Positions 32,125 to 44,949 of a stretch of 64,000 nt of DNA are shown here, piece after piece (position 1 is the first letter of the stretch; every line of letters starts with the position of its first letter). The stretch covers positions 917,501-981,500 of the forward strand of contig CAUJNA010001224.1 of assembly GCA_963377175.1 (NCBI GenBank), written 5' to 3'. Under the pieces are notes generated by a model. That model was not told the origin of the DNA. It saw nothing but the letters and a program-made list of their open reading frames with translations, and searched no databases. The DNA is from Effrenium voratum. Taxonomy: Eukaryota; Sar; Dinophyceae; Suessiales; Symbiodiniaceae. A program made the translations under genes and the position numbers.

Positions 32125-32300
32125 CCACTTCCGCCGAGCCACCCCTGGAAGGAGGCCGACACCGCCGCTGCCGCCTCGGCCGACAGCACCAGGCGGCGCC
32201 GACCTTCGACCACCTGCACGGCGCCAAAGCGGCCGTCCAGGTGCCAGCGCCGCGGCAACGCGCGCACGGCGCTCAACGCACTGAAGAGCTGATGGGTGAG
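32125..32300 (-). CDS. Candidate GC-rich exon, unknown protein
   Basis: The acceptor GTGCTGCCCACAG (32302-32301) opens a phase-0 frame: LTHQLFSALSAVRALPRRWH, then LDGRFGAVQVVEGRRRLVLS and AEAAAAVSASFQGWL. A sharp rise in GC marks the exon. The end lies near two GT candidates (GAA|GTGGCA, GCA|GTGGGG). Confidence 0.45.
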
Positions 32301-34080
32301 CTGTGGGCAGCACCTAGAAACCAACCCACGGAGAAACAACTGCAACATAGGTAAAATATGATTGGACAGCTTGCAAGACTTGCCCACAGGAACCGGAATC
32401 AGCCGAAACCAACAACTGGTCGATTGTCCTGTAATGGTCTAACAAAATAGTGCCAGGTACCTTAGAATGGACTTGAATAACATGTACAGCCCATTGACAT
32501 ATCTTGAGCAATTACAAACCTGGCAAGCTGCGGCCACACTAACCACCGTGCTCATCAGCCACTGAAGGCAGCGAACTCTCCCACCGGCCCCATGCTTCTG
32601 CCAGAGAACCTGCAATACACATCTACCAACCTACGGAAGGACAAACTGAAAGTTGCCAAGTGCCAATCGCTCAGTGATTGGCAGCGACAGTCGTCGAAAA
32701 AACAGTTCAAGCCCCAAGAGCAATCCGCACGCGCTCCGAACACAGAGGGCAACACGAGGATCCCAGTGTCTTCCTGGGCTGTTCACATCGTTTGGATCCA
32801 CCAATCCGAAATGCGTAGCGCAACAACGCTACGTACAACAATGGAACCACAATCTAGCATAAGAATGAAGGATTGACATTGAACAGCGCATTGACTCCCA
32901 GCGCCGCGTATTGGGCCAGGGCACTGCAACGCCAATCGGCTGGACTTTGCGCGCGACTGGGTCGGGCGTATGAGAAGGCTTTCCCTCGGGTGGGAAGTGT
33001 GTCTCGATGGATGTTACTCCATCACCGTTGGGCAATCTGATCAATGGCTAGTGGTCAAAGAAACTAGCAAACAGCTCAATCCAAATGGGAGTAGCCCCAG
33101 GAACCAACAAATCTGCCATAGTTTGCCTTATTTCATCATGCACAAGCTGTGCACGTCACAGTTTGGAACCCGTTCACCTCCTGCGTCTCAGCCTCTTCGC
33201 CCCAACAAACGACTGCAACCAACTTCATCGAACATGAGTCAACACGAGGCAACCATCACGAAACACCCTGTTTGAAAGGGGGCTAACAAACGATGCCAGA
33301 GTGTTCCTGAGCCCCAACTCGAGGCCCACCAGCTGGCCAAACGGCAGTTGCAACGCCCTTCACTGATTCATATGTAAATGGAGCCAACACCTGGTCGCCA
33401 ACTCACACACGATACAAATGGTATGCATGCACTGCACCTGCCGTAAGTAAGATCACTTCCTATGCCGTGCCTACTAAGGTCTACGTCTGGCAAGAAAATG
33501 CCGTCACCTTTGTGTTGCTGCCCCCAAAGCTGATCAAGACGACAAAGGGGACACACTTCTTGGACACTTTGAGAGCCCTTTTCCATTGAGGCAGGGTACA
33601 AGCCTCCGCCAATGCCATATGGGCGTAGCTTGTTGTGCAAACGATGCATCAAGGTGCTCTCATCGCACGTCCCAGTGGTTGGCCGCTTGGCCCAAGCATG
33701 GATTGAAGCCTCAACTATGCGTTGCCCGCTCAATCATGAAAAGCTGGAAGGTTTTACCCACAGATTTTGCGAGCAGCCGTAATCAGAACGATCGGGCGCT
33801 TCTCAACATACACAAACGCTTGTCGGCCAAGAAACACTCTGACAACAAGCCTTTTGCAACTACTTCCGGTCTCAAAATGTGCTTTTGAACATGGCGTTCT
33901 CTTTAAGATAAGGGAGACCCTTCTGCAGCTTTGTTCGCGCTTGAGCAGAAAGCTATCCCAACAGATGCAACGAACATCTGACCAACTAAACAAAGAAGAG
34001 CATCCAACCGTCCAGGATGCTCCCAAATCGCCAGCTTTGCAAGCTGATCTATCCTGCATGAAAACCTGACAGTGCACACT
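32301..34080. other. No gene recognised
   Basis: A minus-strand frame at 33368-33733 is open for 121 codons with weak protein character (ends ...DLSRHGIGSDLTYGRCS) but no clear splice sites. The rest is non-coding. Confidence 0.35.
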
Positions 34081-34768
34081 CACTTGTCCAAGAACAAGCA
34101 ACTGGCCATGGGTCAAAATCCCGTACCCCCAGTGAACATCCCAATCCCCACTACAATAGACTAAAATGGGTGGTGCACCTGTCCCAAAATGGTACCATTA
34201 GTTTTGACCCACAGCCAACTGGCTCCTCGGCCAACGGGCCAAAAAACTGCCGCGCCATGTGCCGCCACTTGTTTTCGTTGCTGGCCGTGTGCAGCGCCAC
34301 AGCGCGAACAGTCTGCCTGACAGCCAAGCCCAAGCGATGAAGGATGGTGGCACCGAAATGGGCCGGCGGGCAAACAGCGCCAAACCTGGGCAGGCGCAAG
34401 GTAGGCGGAATGGAGAATGCTACTTGAGCTTGCAATGGTTCAACGGATTGTCCAGCTCGGTGCCGTTGCTGCTTCTGCTGCTGCTTCTGCTGTTCCTGTG
34501 GCTGATGCTGCTATTGCTGCTAGTATTTCTTTGTTCTTCTTGTTTTGTTTGTTCTGCTGCGCTTGGTCGACTTGCTCTTTTTGTTAAGGTTGTTGTTGTT
34601 TTCTGGTTGCTCTTGTTGCGCGTGTTGTCCTTGTGATTCATGTTTATTAGGTCATGCGCTATACTGATACTTAGCCTTCTCACATGAGTTGCAAGTCCAA
34701 ATGACCAGGGCCATCTGCAAAGACATATGAATGCAATCATCCTGTTCCTGACAACCCTTTCAGGTCAG
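34081..34768. repeat. Interspersed repeat R, copy 2 (interrupted by a MITE)
   Basis: The counterpart of 21120-21705, carrying MITE copy F at 34104-34216. The CTG/GTT-rich tract at 34455-34630 holds open frames without meaning. Confidence 0.65.
34104..34216. mobile_element. Introner-like MITE, copy F, with clear target duplication
   Basis: 113 bp with ends GGCCATGGGTCAAAA and TTTTGACCCACAGCC, flanked by a perfect AACT on each side (34100-34103 and 34217-34220). The other copy of the host repeat (about 21138-21155) has CAAGCCACTGGCTCC at the equivalent place, an empty site. Confidence 0.88.
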
Positions 34769-36202
34769 TTCAATTGAGGGCGCGGAAGGTCAAGAACATT
34801 AAGAAACACATACGCACAGTAACAGACACATACCAGTAGCATGCAAGTTCATGCCGAGCAAACATGATGTATCACGGTCATTTATGTCGGTGACGTCGGG
34901 TGGATTCATAGTTTTCACTCAGGACCGCAAAGCCGGTTGGTTTCCTTGTCCCTAACAACGCCAAAGTGGTCATGCGGCCAACGTTGGACTGCCGGGAGGC
35001 ACTACTGAATTGACGTGAACCGACTGCATCGCCAACAGTATCAAAAACTCTGAAACTGCGAGCAGCAAGCACACCAGGACTCAGGGGAGTCGCATAGCCT
35101 TGAAGGCTCTTGCACTCCATTGGCAGTGGGGGAGATCTTCCAAGTCATCGCAAGTCTGCGTTCCGTGCTGAGCCCATCAAGGCCAGGGAGTCTCCAATGG
35201 GCTGGGGGGAACAACATGATCAACAAATAGGCTGAGGGTCGAAACATCGAAACCACGCACCTCACCCGGCTAAAGCTAGTTGGCTGGGAATGCCACACAA
35301 GTCTTCACAAATAGCGCCATAGGATACCATAGGTCACCCAATAGCGCGGACACAACTTCCCCGCTCTCAACAGCTCCGAAAGCTGAGGCTGAAACCTAAG
35401 GTAGCCTTGCGGCCTGCAATGCGGGAAAGGCCGGACTTGCAGATTGTGGCAGGGGCACACGCACTCACGCTCATGCAGTCACACGTGGCTCTACTTGCAT
35501 GGCATTTGGTCGCGTAAATGTGTTTGCACCTTGACGTGTGACCTACTACGGCAAGAAAACAGAGTAGTTGGATGCACCTGGTTTTTAATGTACAGTAGAG
35601 ATCCTTTGGCGCGACCTACCACGGGCAAAAACATATTTCTGAAGGTGGTGGCTTCCTGACATCAAAGCAAGCATCCAGAAGCGAAACTTGGAACAAACAA
35701 AAAAACATCACAAACAATGAGGTAGGGCCTGAAGGGTCCCTCAACCAAGCCAAACATGTAGTGAAACTCGATTTAACCCCATTCAACATGTCACGTCCCA
35801 ATCCTTTTCGTCAAACAAGCGGCCCGAGAAAGGTGTTTCCGAACAGGCCTGGAAGATTTCAGCTGGAACGTGTCGGAGCATGACTTGGACGCGATTCCCA
35901 CCTAAGAGCGGGCAGAGATGGTCAGAGATGGTCCAAGGCTTCCCAAACCACAAATTTCTGATTTCCATGTATCCCTCTCTCCCTCGCTCTTCTGCGTTGC
36001 CGTCTGCTGCGCCTGTCCCTTTCTCTGTCTGTCTACCTGTCTGTCTATCCCTCCATCCGTCTGCATCTGTCTCCATTCATATATCTATGTAACTATCCTT
36101 GATCTGTCTGTATCAAAACATGATGTGTCGGTATTTATCTGTCTAGCTGGCTAGATCTAATTATCGCTGGACGAAATCCTCTTAGGCACCGTTCAGAAAC
36201 CC
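34769..36202. other. No gene; CTGT-type microsatellite
   Basis: Intergenic DNA. A degenerate CTGTCTGT/CCATCCGT tract lies at about 36020-36080. Confidence 0.45.
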
Positions 36203-36268
36203 TAGAATGATATGATCCCCTGTAAATACCAAAATGGTTTCCCATGATGCCTTAGGTGGTGCAGGATT

Positions 36269-37444
36269 TTGTCCATCCACAACCTCTATATGCTCACGCG
36301 GCTGTACAGTGCCTTTGAAAAGGGTGATGATTGGCCACGCATCTGGACTCTCGCCAGGACCATGTGCCTAAACAAGGGTGACGCGCCGCAATCACCCCTT
36401 GATATTAGGCCCATTACTGTCCTTAGTCGGGTCTATCGCCTTTGGGCCAAAATCAGAAGTGAACAGGTCACAGCCCAGCTCATCAAGGTCATCCCCACCC
36501 CCATAGCGGGGCCCGCTAAAGGAGTGGGTGCTGACTTGATTGCAATGTGGACCGCCGAGCAGGTTGAGCAAGCCCTCCTCCTCGAGCAACCCATATGCGG
36601 TGCAGTCCTTGATTTAGTCAAATGTTATAACACGATACCCAGAGGTCCTCTCCTCAGACTGCTCAAAAAGATGGGGGTACCCGACAAATGCTTCCGCGCT
36701 TTCGGCAGCATGATGAAATGCATGAGACGAACTTTCGAGATCAACCGCACTTGCGGCCCCATTTCCGGCTCCACCACTGGCGTGGTTGAAGGTTGTGCTT
36801 TTGCCGATACCTGTACGCTCGCCATCGCCCATTGGGTTGGTTGCGTCCTCCAAGCCAATTCACCTGCCTGTGATGTTGCGTGCTATGCCGACAACTGGGC
36901 CTTGATCTCAGACTCTTCAGGAGAGCTCCGTGCCGGCCTTGACCATGTTGTCAAACTTGTTCACTCCCTCCGCATGCAAATCTCCCCACCCAAAAGCTGG
37001 CTTTGGGCGACTTCCGCCAAACTCCGGTGTGAACTCAAGGGCACTTACATCGACGAGGGTGAGGTACCCATCAAACTTCATGCCAAAGACCTTGGAGTTC
37101 ACATGTCATATTCAAAACGAGTTCATAAGGCCACCTTTAAGAAAAGGATCAAGGCCGCTAGGGTTAAGTTGGATAAAGTTCGTAGGGCCCCTATCCCACA
37201 CAAATTCCGTGCCACCATGGCGCAGACCGCTGGCATAGCCAAGGCTACCTATGGCATTTGTGCCCACAGCGTCACCGAGAGTGAACTTCACTCTATCCGA
37301 ACCGCCACTGCGGCAGCCCTCAAAAAAAAGGGGCCTGGCACCAACTCCTGGCTTGCCCTCAACACCCAAAACATTGGGCTTGACCCACAGTGGAAAGATG
37401 TGATCATTCGCCTTAGGTCCTTTCGGCAGTACACCCTTCCCTGA
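36269..37444 (+). pseudogene. LINE reverse transcriptase
   Basis: 391 codons are open, with no ATG at the true start (truncated). Motifs: DIRPITVLSRVYRLWAKI (residues 45-62), motif A AVLDLVKCYNTIPRG (Asp115), motif B-like TGVVEGCAFAD, and motif C CYADNWAL (206-209). The second catalytic Asp of the usual Y-x-D-D is Asn. The thumb region follows. The frame stops at TGA 37442-37444, and coding continues in another frame. Confidence 0.82.
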
Positions 37445-38310
37445 GCGAACCGACCACGTCCTCTCCACACTCCTTTCCAACACCAGTGGGAAGATTAAAG
37501 GACCGGTTTGGAGCCTTGCGACTGCCCTGAAACGCTTCGGGTGGAGGTTTGCTGAGGACCCTAGGATCCTGGTCCACCCTGACTCCAACCTCACCATCGA
37601 ATGGCTGGACTGCACCATCAAAACTCTCAGGCAGCAGCTTTATCCGGCTTGGGTCCAATATGCCACTCGAAAATGCTGCACGCGTAAGGACTCCCAGCTT
37701 TGTGCTTTTGATCCTTATGCCGCGGTAGCGGTTATGAAGCGTGTGAGCCCCAGAGAGCAAAGCCTCATTGGCACCATCATGAACGGCAAATTCTTCACCC
37801 ACGAGTTTCAGGCCAAGTATAATAAACCTACCGACATTTCCTGCCCATTGTGCGGTGAGCCTGACAGCAAGTTCCACCGCATAATGCGTTGCCCTGCGGT
37901 AGATCACATCCGCGCCAACCACACCAGCACCATTCGGGCAGTGAAGAAGTGGCCCCTTGCCTGCCAAACCTTTGCACTGTGCCCGGCAGACCCTGATGCC
38001 CATACCCTGCGTGCACCTTTATGTAGAACTTTGCCCTATTGTGAAACCCCTGCACCCAACTCTTGCTCCACCCACCTGTTTGTTGATGGGTCGGCTTTCT
38101 TTCAGGAGGACCATTCATATACCCTCGCAGCTGGTGCTGTGGTTCAGCTCGAGCCAGACTGGCCATCGGGTAGGGTTGTGTCCTGTGATCTGGTGCCCGG
38201 TTTGGAGCAGAATAGTTTTCGCGCCGAGCTGTTTGCTATTTTGTTGGCACTCCAACATACTTGGTCTGCACACCTTTACTGCGATTGTAGCGCAGTTGTC
38301 TCCGTGGTGA
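37443..38310 (+). pseudogene. LINE connector, zinc knuckle and RNase H start
   Basis: This is a frame continuous with the second LINE segment (ERTDHVLSTLLSNTSGKIKG onward). It contains CPLCGEPDSKFHRIMRC (C-C-H-C, about 37842-37892), then RNase H elements LFVDGSAFF (Asp), FRAELFAIL (Glu) and YCDCSAVVSVV (Asp). Near 38310 the frame shifts again. Confidence 0.75.
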
Positions 38311-39301
38311 AGGGAAAAAGGCCAAGCTGCGCATTGACCCTATCCTGTCCCAAATCGATGCCCAAATTTCTGCACGGCCAATTGGCTGCATCACCATTAC
38401 CAAAGTTGCAGCCCACCAAGACATCAACTCCTTACTGTGCCCCCGGGAAAGATGGTTAGCCAAAGGGAATGACCTGGCTGATCAGGCTGCCAAGCACTGC
38501 GCTCAACATCAGCATAGGCCCTTGTTCCTTGCACACCAACGTGCGGCCACCAAGCATGCAGCTACCAGGCAAGTGTACAACGATTTCATTGCCTACCTGG
38601 GCAAAATTGCCCTTGTTGCTGTCAAAGATAGCAAGCCAGCTACCAAATCCAAGAGAGAATTTGAGGTGAACAACCTTCCCTCCCTCTCCGACCTTGTTGC
38701 TGCGCACCCGTACATTCATCTCCCTATTGACCTGTCCAGGGAGAAAATCCTATCCTCCAATTTTGGTGCAATCTTTCTTTGGAGGGTCCTCGCTTGGAGG
38801 AACAGCCTCGCGTGGCCTGACCCACCACGCTGTGCTGGCGAAGACATCAGTTTCCTCGAACTCTATGTCGACTTCATTCTCTTCTCCGGATCCCGCATGC
38901 CGGTTAATCTCATACCTGCCTCGGCCACCTCCAGGGACCCGGGAAGGTGGGAGCTCCGTGACCTCTCCGTTGAGGCCGACTCTTGTGATGACCGTAGCCT
39001 TGCCACGCAAAGTTACAATTGGACACGTTTCTTAAGCCAGACTCAGAAACGCCTTAACTTCAATATGTGGCCTTGTGGCACTGGCACCGCCTCATGGTCC
39101 CTACATAAAATTGGGCACTCCACACCAAGACCCGGCCTCTTGCAGAGACCGGCACTCACCTCTGGATTGGAGGCTGCCTCGGTCCTGCGCCGGTACTTCA
39201 TCCGACCCGATGGGGTTACCCGTAGCTTGAGGTCCCCCCTGGACCTCGTGGTAGCCAAACCCGGGGCTCACCCGGCTTGGCTTGATGGTAATTCGCCGTG
39301 A
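38311..39301 (+). pseudogene. LINE RNase H end and C-terminal region
   Basis: In the third frame: KVAAHQDINSLL, then KGNDLADQAAKHCAQ, carrying the RNase H His and last Asp. A long C-terminal region follows (AIFLWRVLAWRNSLAWPDPP, LELYVDFILFSGSRMPVNLI). It ends ...AHPAWLDGNSP at the stop at 39299-39301. The C-terminal function is unknown. Confidence 0.72.
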
Positions 39302-42300
39302 GGCCTTTTTTATTTCTTTTCCGCTCACCGTGCGCCCTCTGTTGCTCGGTCACACGATCATGTCCGGTGCCGTGCAACGCTGGATCCACCTGTGATCTAT
39401 GCACTAAGAGCAAAGCGCAAAATCCACAGTATTGTTTGACACTACAAAAGTAGAAAGAGTTGAAGTGTCCAAACCGCTCTTTGCTGCTTTAATTTGTTTC
39501 CCCATTGCCTTTGTCCAAGCTGCTCCAAAAAAGGGCAACCAAGCCCAAAAAGTAAGTCCAGGAACTCACGCGAGTTGGAGGTTGTTGGGCTTGAGCTGAA
39601 GCCATCCTTTCCGGGTCCGTCCCGCAGTTAAAACAAAGAAACAAGAAAAAACTGCCGCGAAGAGGGCAACTCCAAACGGACATGGACGGGTCGTTTTGGG
39701 TTCAGGGAATGTTGAGACAAACCCTGACCCCATTTGTGACAAACCCAGATTGGCGGGGTGTCAATTCGGAAAATAATAATAGTAAAACGAAGACATTCCT
39801 TGTTTTTCGAACTGAAGCCATCCAAAAAGGGATAGTCGGGCAAAATCAGCTGAAAGCAATCCAAAGTAATCCAAGGCAATGGTTGTAAGACCGAAGCTCA
39901 AGCTCCCGCGTGGATTTGCGAGGCCGCGGCCCGATCCTGGCTGAGCAGCTTCCGGGGTGGCGTAAAAAATCTGAGTTGGCACCCAGGTGCAGAGGAAAAC
40001 CGCCCAAAAAGCTATGGCTATGTGCTGCTCTCTTGTGGGGTGTACCCCTCTTTTTTGGAGTTGATGCTCCAAAAACGTTGACATGGGTTCGTGTTGGAAT
40101 GTTTTTGGGGGTGCACCCTTTTTGGAGCTTTTTTACTGTGAAGGGAAACCAAAAGGACCGGGGTCCCCCTATCCCCATCTTGACACATATCCACTTGGAT
40201 CTCGGATCCAGCTGCCTCCTCGGAAGGTGTGACACCGTGACCCCCGCAAAACCCTGGAAACACGGGGTGGGGGACGGGGAAGTAGTTGGGGAGGCTTTGA
40301 ATGCCCCCTGACTTTTGCGATGTGGGCTTTTGGGGATGTCTTCTACCCTGGGGCAGAGTTCCTAAACCCATCCCAAAATGACCCCTTTTGAGGTGTTGCG
40401 TTAATCACCAAACACGGATATGTATGGCACCCCTGAAAGGGTGCAGCCTTTGGGTACATGACAAATTCCCTGAAGAAACCAAGAGTAGCGACTGCGCTCC
40501 TGTGCCACACGTACCTCAGCGCGAGCACACCGAAAGGGGCGCAAGCACACCGAAAGGGGCAAAATCAACCAGCGGTGCTGCTTAATCCCGGGTGCCCAAC
40601 AATGCCGGAAACCATGGGTGGAGGTCTTCGTCTGGGTGTGTCTCTACATGGACGACTAAGCCACAAATGGATCAAAATGGACCTTTGACATGAGAGTCCC
40701 TTCAAAACCCCAACCAAGGGTACCGGAAAAGCAACAAACATCACAAACGCCTGCATGGGCAGGCGCCGCCACCACACCCAACTGAGGCCCCCGCAACATC
40801 AGGACATCCACCACCACCAGTGCCACCAGGACGTACAGCGCGATATCACCCACCTCCCTCCACCTGAGCTGCGCTAGCTGGGCTTTGCCCATCGATCAAA
40901 AGGACCGGACGACTTGGGGCAAACCCTTGAGTAAGGAAATGACCAGTTTTGCCGGGAATCCGCTGACGAAGGTTCTGCGGATCAATTGTAAGTTTGCATT
41001 GGTTGGGCAGCCTGTTGAATGGCTTCTAACAAATGGGCTCTCTTTGGATGCTCAAATGATTTTCGTCCTTCTGGTGCAAGCCATCAGAACTAGGAAAAAC
41101 AAAATGAGCAGCCCCCCAAAATTCCTTGACTTTTGGCTCTGCCAACATGGTTCTGAACTCTGTTGGCCTTACTGCCACCCATAGGAACCGAACCACTTGC
41201 TAAAATGGCCCTGTGGGAAAATCGGTCTTGGGCGCACGAATGCACCGATCGTCGAAATCAGCGCCGATCAATATCAGTAGGATGCGGGCGAGATGAAGTT
41301 GTTGGAGAAGAGCGCCGCGATCTGAAACCTGAAATTGGCTCGTGCAAGGGCGGAAAGTGTCCAGGTCGATTTTGCCACTATCTTCCTTGAAGGCATTGAT
41401 TTAGGGTTCTTGGCTACCAACTGGACATTTGTGTCCATGGCGCGCATCCCAATTGGCTCTCGGGCTGCTTCCCAGCAGATGAGGCCACCCCGAACTGACG
41501 CAGCCACTCACAGTTTCCTTCAGTGGGTCCAAAACCCCGGAAACCATTTGGTACCAAACCCACGGTAGAGAAAAGAGTTTGGTCTTGCTTCAAACTGCAG
41601 GCCCAGGGCGGCGGGAAAATTATCCCGTGAGTTGGTACCCTTGGAATAATATGGGAAGTGGGTTTTCTAACTTGGGGTTCCTATGAGATAACCCAGCAAA
41701 AGCGAAGTGATGGAACGCTGTTGCGGCGGGTCGGTCCAGGTGCCAAAGGCAACAAACTCGGCAAGTGGCCCTTTTGAGTCGAAGGCTCTTTCTCTTTGGG
41801 GCATATTGAAATCGGAAGCCAAGCCAAGCCCATGTTGGAGGGGGGTCACGGGAAAGCTGCCTTTGTGTCAACCCTGTTTCTTCAAGCCCGTTCCGGGGTT
41901 TACCCCAAAGGGAAGCCACATCCTTGCAGAAGCGCTCGCACAGCGTCACCCGCTGTTCGCAGCGCGAAAAAACGTGCAAGTGACACGAGCGACAGAAGCG
42001 GGTGTCTGTTTTTTTTTGTCTAGGGGTCCAACAAAATAGTAGCGGTACGCCCAAAAACACTCAAGTAAGCCAAGGAGCTCAATGTACAAGCGGTTCGGGA
42101 TGTTGAATCTAATCCTTGGAAAGCTGAAAGTTCGCACACGTATTCATTTCTGGCTCACGACAGCCAGTGGATTGATTCGCATTGAAACTCCAGTGGCTTG
42201 CAATCAGACTTTGAATGCCTGAATCAAATGTTTTTTTGCACTAAGAATGATGCTCTGCCAAACAATAACTATTTCTGCAAAGTCACCAAAAAGCAGCCTG

Positions 42301-42720
42301 CCTCTGCAAAGCCCCAAAAAGCAACTGTCTACTTCAAGCCAAGACCCACATCCTCTGCAATGAAAACAACCAACGCCCTCAGCTGAAGCGCTGAACCGGC
42401 AAAGTTCTTCCAAGCATCGGATGGCTCACTGGTCGCAAGTCCATGCAGCACAGCGCGCTCACCACCTGCTCCAATGTTAGAGGCCAGGGACCTAAGAGGC
42501 TGAAAGGGAAACCCAAAACCAAACCGAAGCCCAAAACGGGGTGTTCAAATCCCTAGTTTGACGAGCCATACCTATGCACACTCCAAACATCGTATTGAAG
42601 CCCCTGTGCGGAGTTCCGACTCATGTTTTTTGACACAAAGCCAGCTGACTGCACCGTGACATCTCCACTCAGCGCCCTTTGAAACAGCTCCGAAGCGGGG
42701 AACCGTCCTCTTACATTATC
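39302..42720. other. No gene recognised
   Basis: Open frames occur on both strands without splice support. A short tandem repeat AGCACACCGAAAGGGGC lies at about 40526-40561. G/C-run-rich, C-A-rich text (CCAAAACCCCGG and similar) suggests decayed intronic sequence. Confidence 0.4.
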
Positions 42721-42726
42721 CACCTG

Positions 42727-42820
42727 AACATCCCCGCCCAAAAAATTGACTGGTATATGCCAGGCTGCGATGAGCATGTCCGAGTTCACCGCCAGGATAG
42801 CATTGCCTGGGCGCAACTTT
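42727..42820 (-). CDS. Candidate exon, unknown protein
   Basis: Reads GNAILAVNSDMLIAAWHIPV, then NFLGGDVQVDN, before a consensus donor AAT|GTAAGAGG. The acceptor may be GCGCCCAG. The frame stays open beyond the donor to a stop near 42556. No family was recognised. Confidence 0.35.
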
Positions 42821-43070
42821 TTGACATCTCAAAATACCGGTCCCTGAACTTGATTCCACCACTAAAAACAAAAAACAAAAAAAAAACACTTCATATGGAG
42901 GCATCTCAAAAGCTGCCCCCCAACCCGCCGCAAGTATACATGGGATAGCTTGGTGTGCTTTTTGAACAGCCATGAATTTAGATTGTAGATGGTTGGAACA
43001 CCCGCCCCCATAGCTGGCTGCATACTGCTTGTAATGGTTTCCCCTTTCAATCCATCAAAGGTGTTGATCT

Positions 43071-43204
43071 GGCTGCGGGTCAAAACCAATGGAATCCCAT
43101 TTTGGTTGGTATTGGTGAATTCACCACCCATTTTAGGCTTCCTATTGTAGTGGTTGGATTGGGATGGGGGCTCACCGGGGTTTTGACCCATTTGACCCAT
43201 GGCC
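43071..43204. mobile_element. Introner-like MITE, copy H (divergent)
   Basis: 134 bp from GGCTGCGGGTCAAAACC to GGTTTTGACCCATTTGACCCATGGCC. The right end has a partial duplication of TTTGACCCAT. It is longer than the other copies, and its interior is largely unrelated. Confidence 0.6.
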
Positions 43205-44834
43205 AGCTGGTTTCGACGTCGACCCCGGTCGGTGGCGGGATGCCCATCGCAGGTCATCAAGCGCCCTGCGGGAGGGCTCGGGGTGCCTTCTTCGGCCCTC
43301 GGGGGGGGCTTTACCCCCCCCCCCCAAAAAAAGGACCGTGCACGGAGCTTTTTGTATATTTGAATGTGAAATACATGCTTTTGACATAGATCGTGTAGAA
43401 TATATATATCTATATATATATATACACCCATTCTCAGATACACCCTGAGCGAGCAACAAACAGGCCAACCGCCTGCGAGATTCCTCGAGCTTGGGGCAAC
43501 TCAACCAGAATTCGGCTCCCCTTCTCCTCCTCCCACCAACCAAAACGCGCCACCAAAACCCGCAGTGGCTCGTTGCGAATATCGAAGGCCACCACCAGGC
43601 TGTTGTCCCTCAAGTTGCCAGCTCCAACGACGATCGAAAGAAAAAAAGAAAAGAGAGTCTGGGATACCCATGAAAACCGGGTATAACAAGTAAACTCATA
43701 CCATGAAAACCTTTAAAACTAGTAAACCCTTGGGAGAATGTAAAACCGTTAGATTGGATTCCACCCATGGAAACCAATGCCGACTGAGGTTCAGACCATC
43801 CCATTTGGGGTTGCAAGAAGTTACGCCATGGGGGTTGAACCCTGGAGGCCTTGTCCCCATGAACATGAGAAGATCGATTTTGGTCGAGCCCCGGGGCCCT
43901 TGGATTTGTGTTCTGGTTGAACCCCTCGAGTCTTAGGCCATCTCGACCCTCAGAAAGCCGTCCATCCAAAATCTTTGCCAAACGCCGTCATTTCAGGGTC
44001 CAGCTGTGCATCTTGGCCGTGCTGACAAAAAAAAAAAAAAAACCTAGCCAGGCGACGGGCCTTTACGGCTGACTTGGGACCATTGGAGTCACATTTTAAA
44101 GCTTCGAACAATCGTGAGACTCGGACAGGAAGGTGTTGGAAGGCTACTTTCCTTTTGAGTCACTTCCATGATTGTTGGAAAACGGGTACCCTTTGAAAGC
44201 TGGTGAAACATGAGTTTCCTTCAAGAGTCGATTACAAACCTGAGATGCAAAACCCGGATTGAGTAGTCAACCCCTGGTTTTGTAGCGGGTGTCCCGTTTT
44301 GTTGGCTCGAACGGTGAACCCCCAGTCAGCCGCCCAGTTGATTAATCCAGGGTCGACAAACGGTGTGCGTCCCAAAACGGGACCCTCCCGAAAAATCAAC
44401 CTGGGTTCTGCTTGATCAAACTGAGTTCCGATTCCCCATCAGGTCCTGAAAGTAATTTTGCAAACCGACCACTTCTCCATGCCCTGTGGACCGACATGGG
44501 TCTCCTCAAATACCCGAGCGACGCCCGCTCCCAAAAAGAAATGTGGAGAGCCCCTCAAGCTACCAAACCATTTTCAGGGCAACGAGCCAAAAAACACCAA
44601 CAACTGCTACTTTGGCGACCCAAACATGGGATCCCGTCAACTTGCAACCATATTTTGCAAGAACCCGGTTGCTGCATCTTGAAATCAATCAAGGGATGGA
44701 GTGGGAGTATTCCCTCATTCCGCAATAGGGGACGCCCCAAAATGGATGGGGGGTTTATTTGGTGTCCCTTTAAAACCACACAAAATGCGGCACCAACTGA
44801 AAAAAAACAAAAAAAAACAAAAAACATCTATCGC
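43205..44834. other. Non-coding with simple repeats
   Basis: C9/A7 homopolymers at about 43315-43331, a TA repeat at about 43397-43424 and a run of about 17 A at about 44026-44042. A GC patch at 43210-43310 has frames open on both strands but no splice-supported exon. Confidence 0.4.
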
Positions 44835-44949
44835 AAGATGAATCCTGGGCACCGGAAGAGCTTGGTCATCTCCACCATGCTCCGGAGCCACATGTCCTCC
44901 GGCCACTGCTCCGTGTACCAGCCTTCGTCCTGCTTGACGTTGCACCAAC
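44835..44949 (-). CDS. Candidate exon, unknown protein
   Basis: The acceptor CCTGGACAG (44951-44950) opens a 38-codon frame: WCNVKQDEGWYTEQWPEDMW, then LRSMVEMTKLFRCPGFI, rich in Trp. It ends at a possible GC donor (ATCTT|GCGATAG) followed by a T-rich tract. A clear GC island. It lies downstream of the Fic gene on the same strand. No family was recognised. Confidence 0.45.

Larger units (their letters stand above)
36203..39301 (+). mobile_element. 5'-truncated LINE retrotransposon
   Basis: Plus-strand order: conserved box (36203-36258), reverse transcriptase, C-x2-C-x7-H-x4-C knuckle, RNase H, and a C-terminal region ending at a stop at 39301. No endonuclease domain precedes the RT, so the copy is truncated at its 5' end, as is typical of LINEs. 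There are two frame changes (about 37440 and about 38310), so it is inactive unless these are sequencing errors. It is the only large plus-strand coding unit in the window. Confidence 0.82.
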
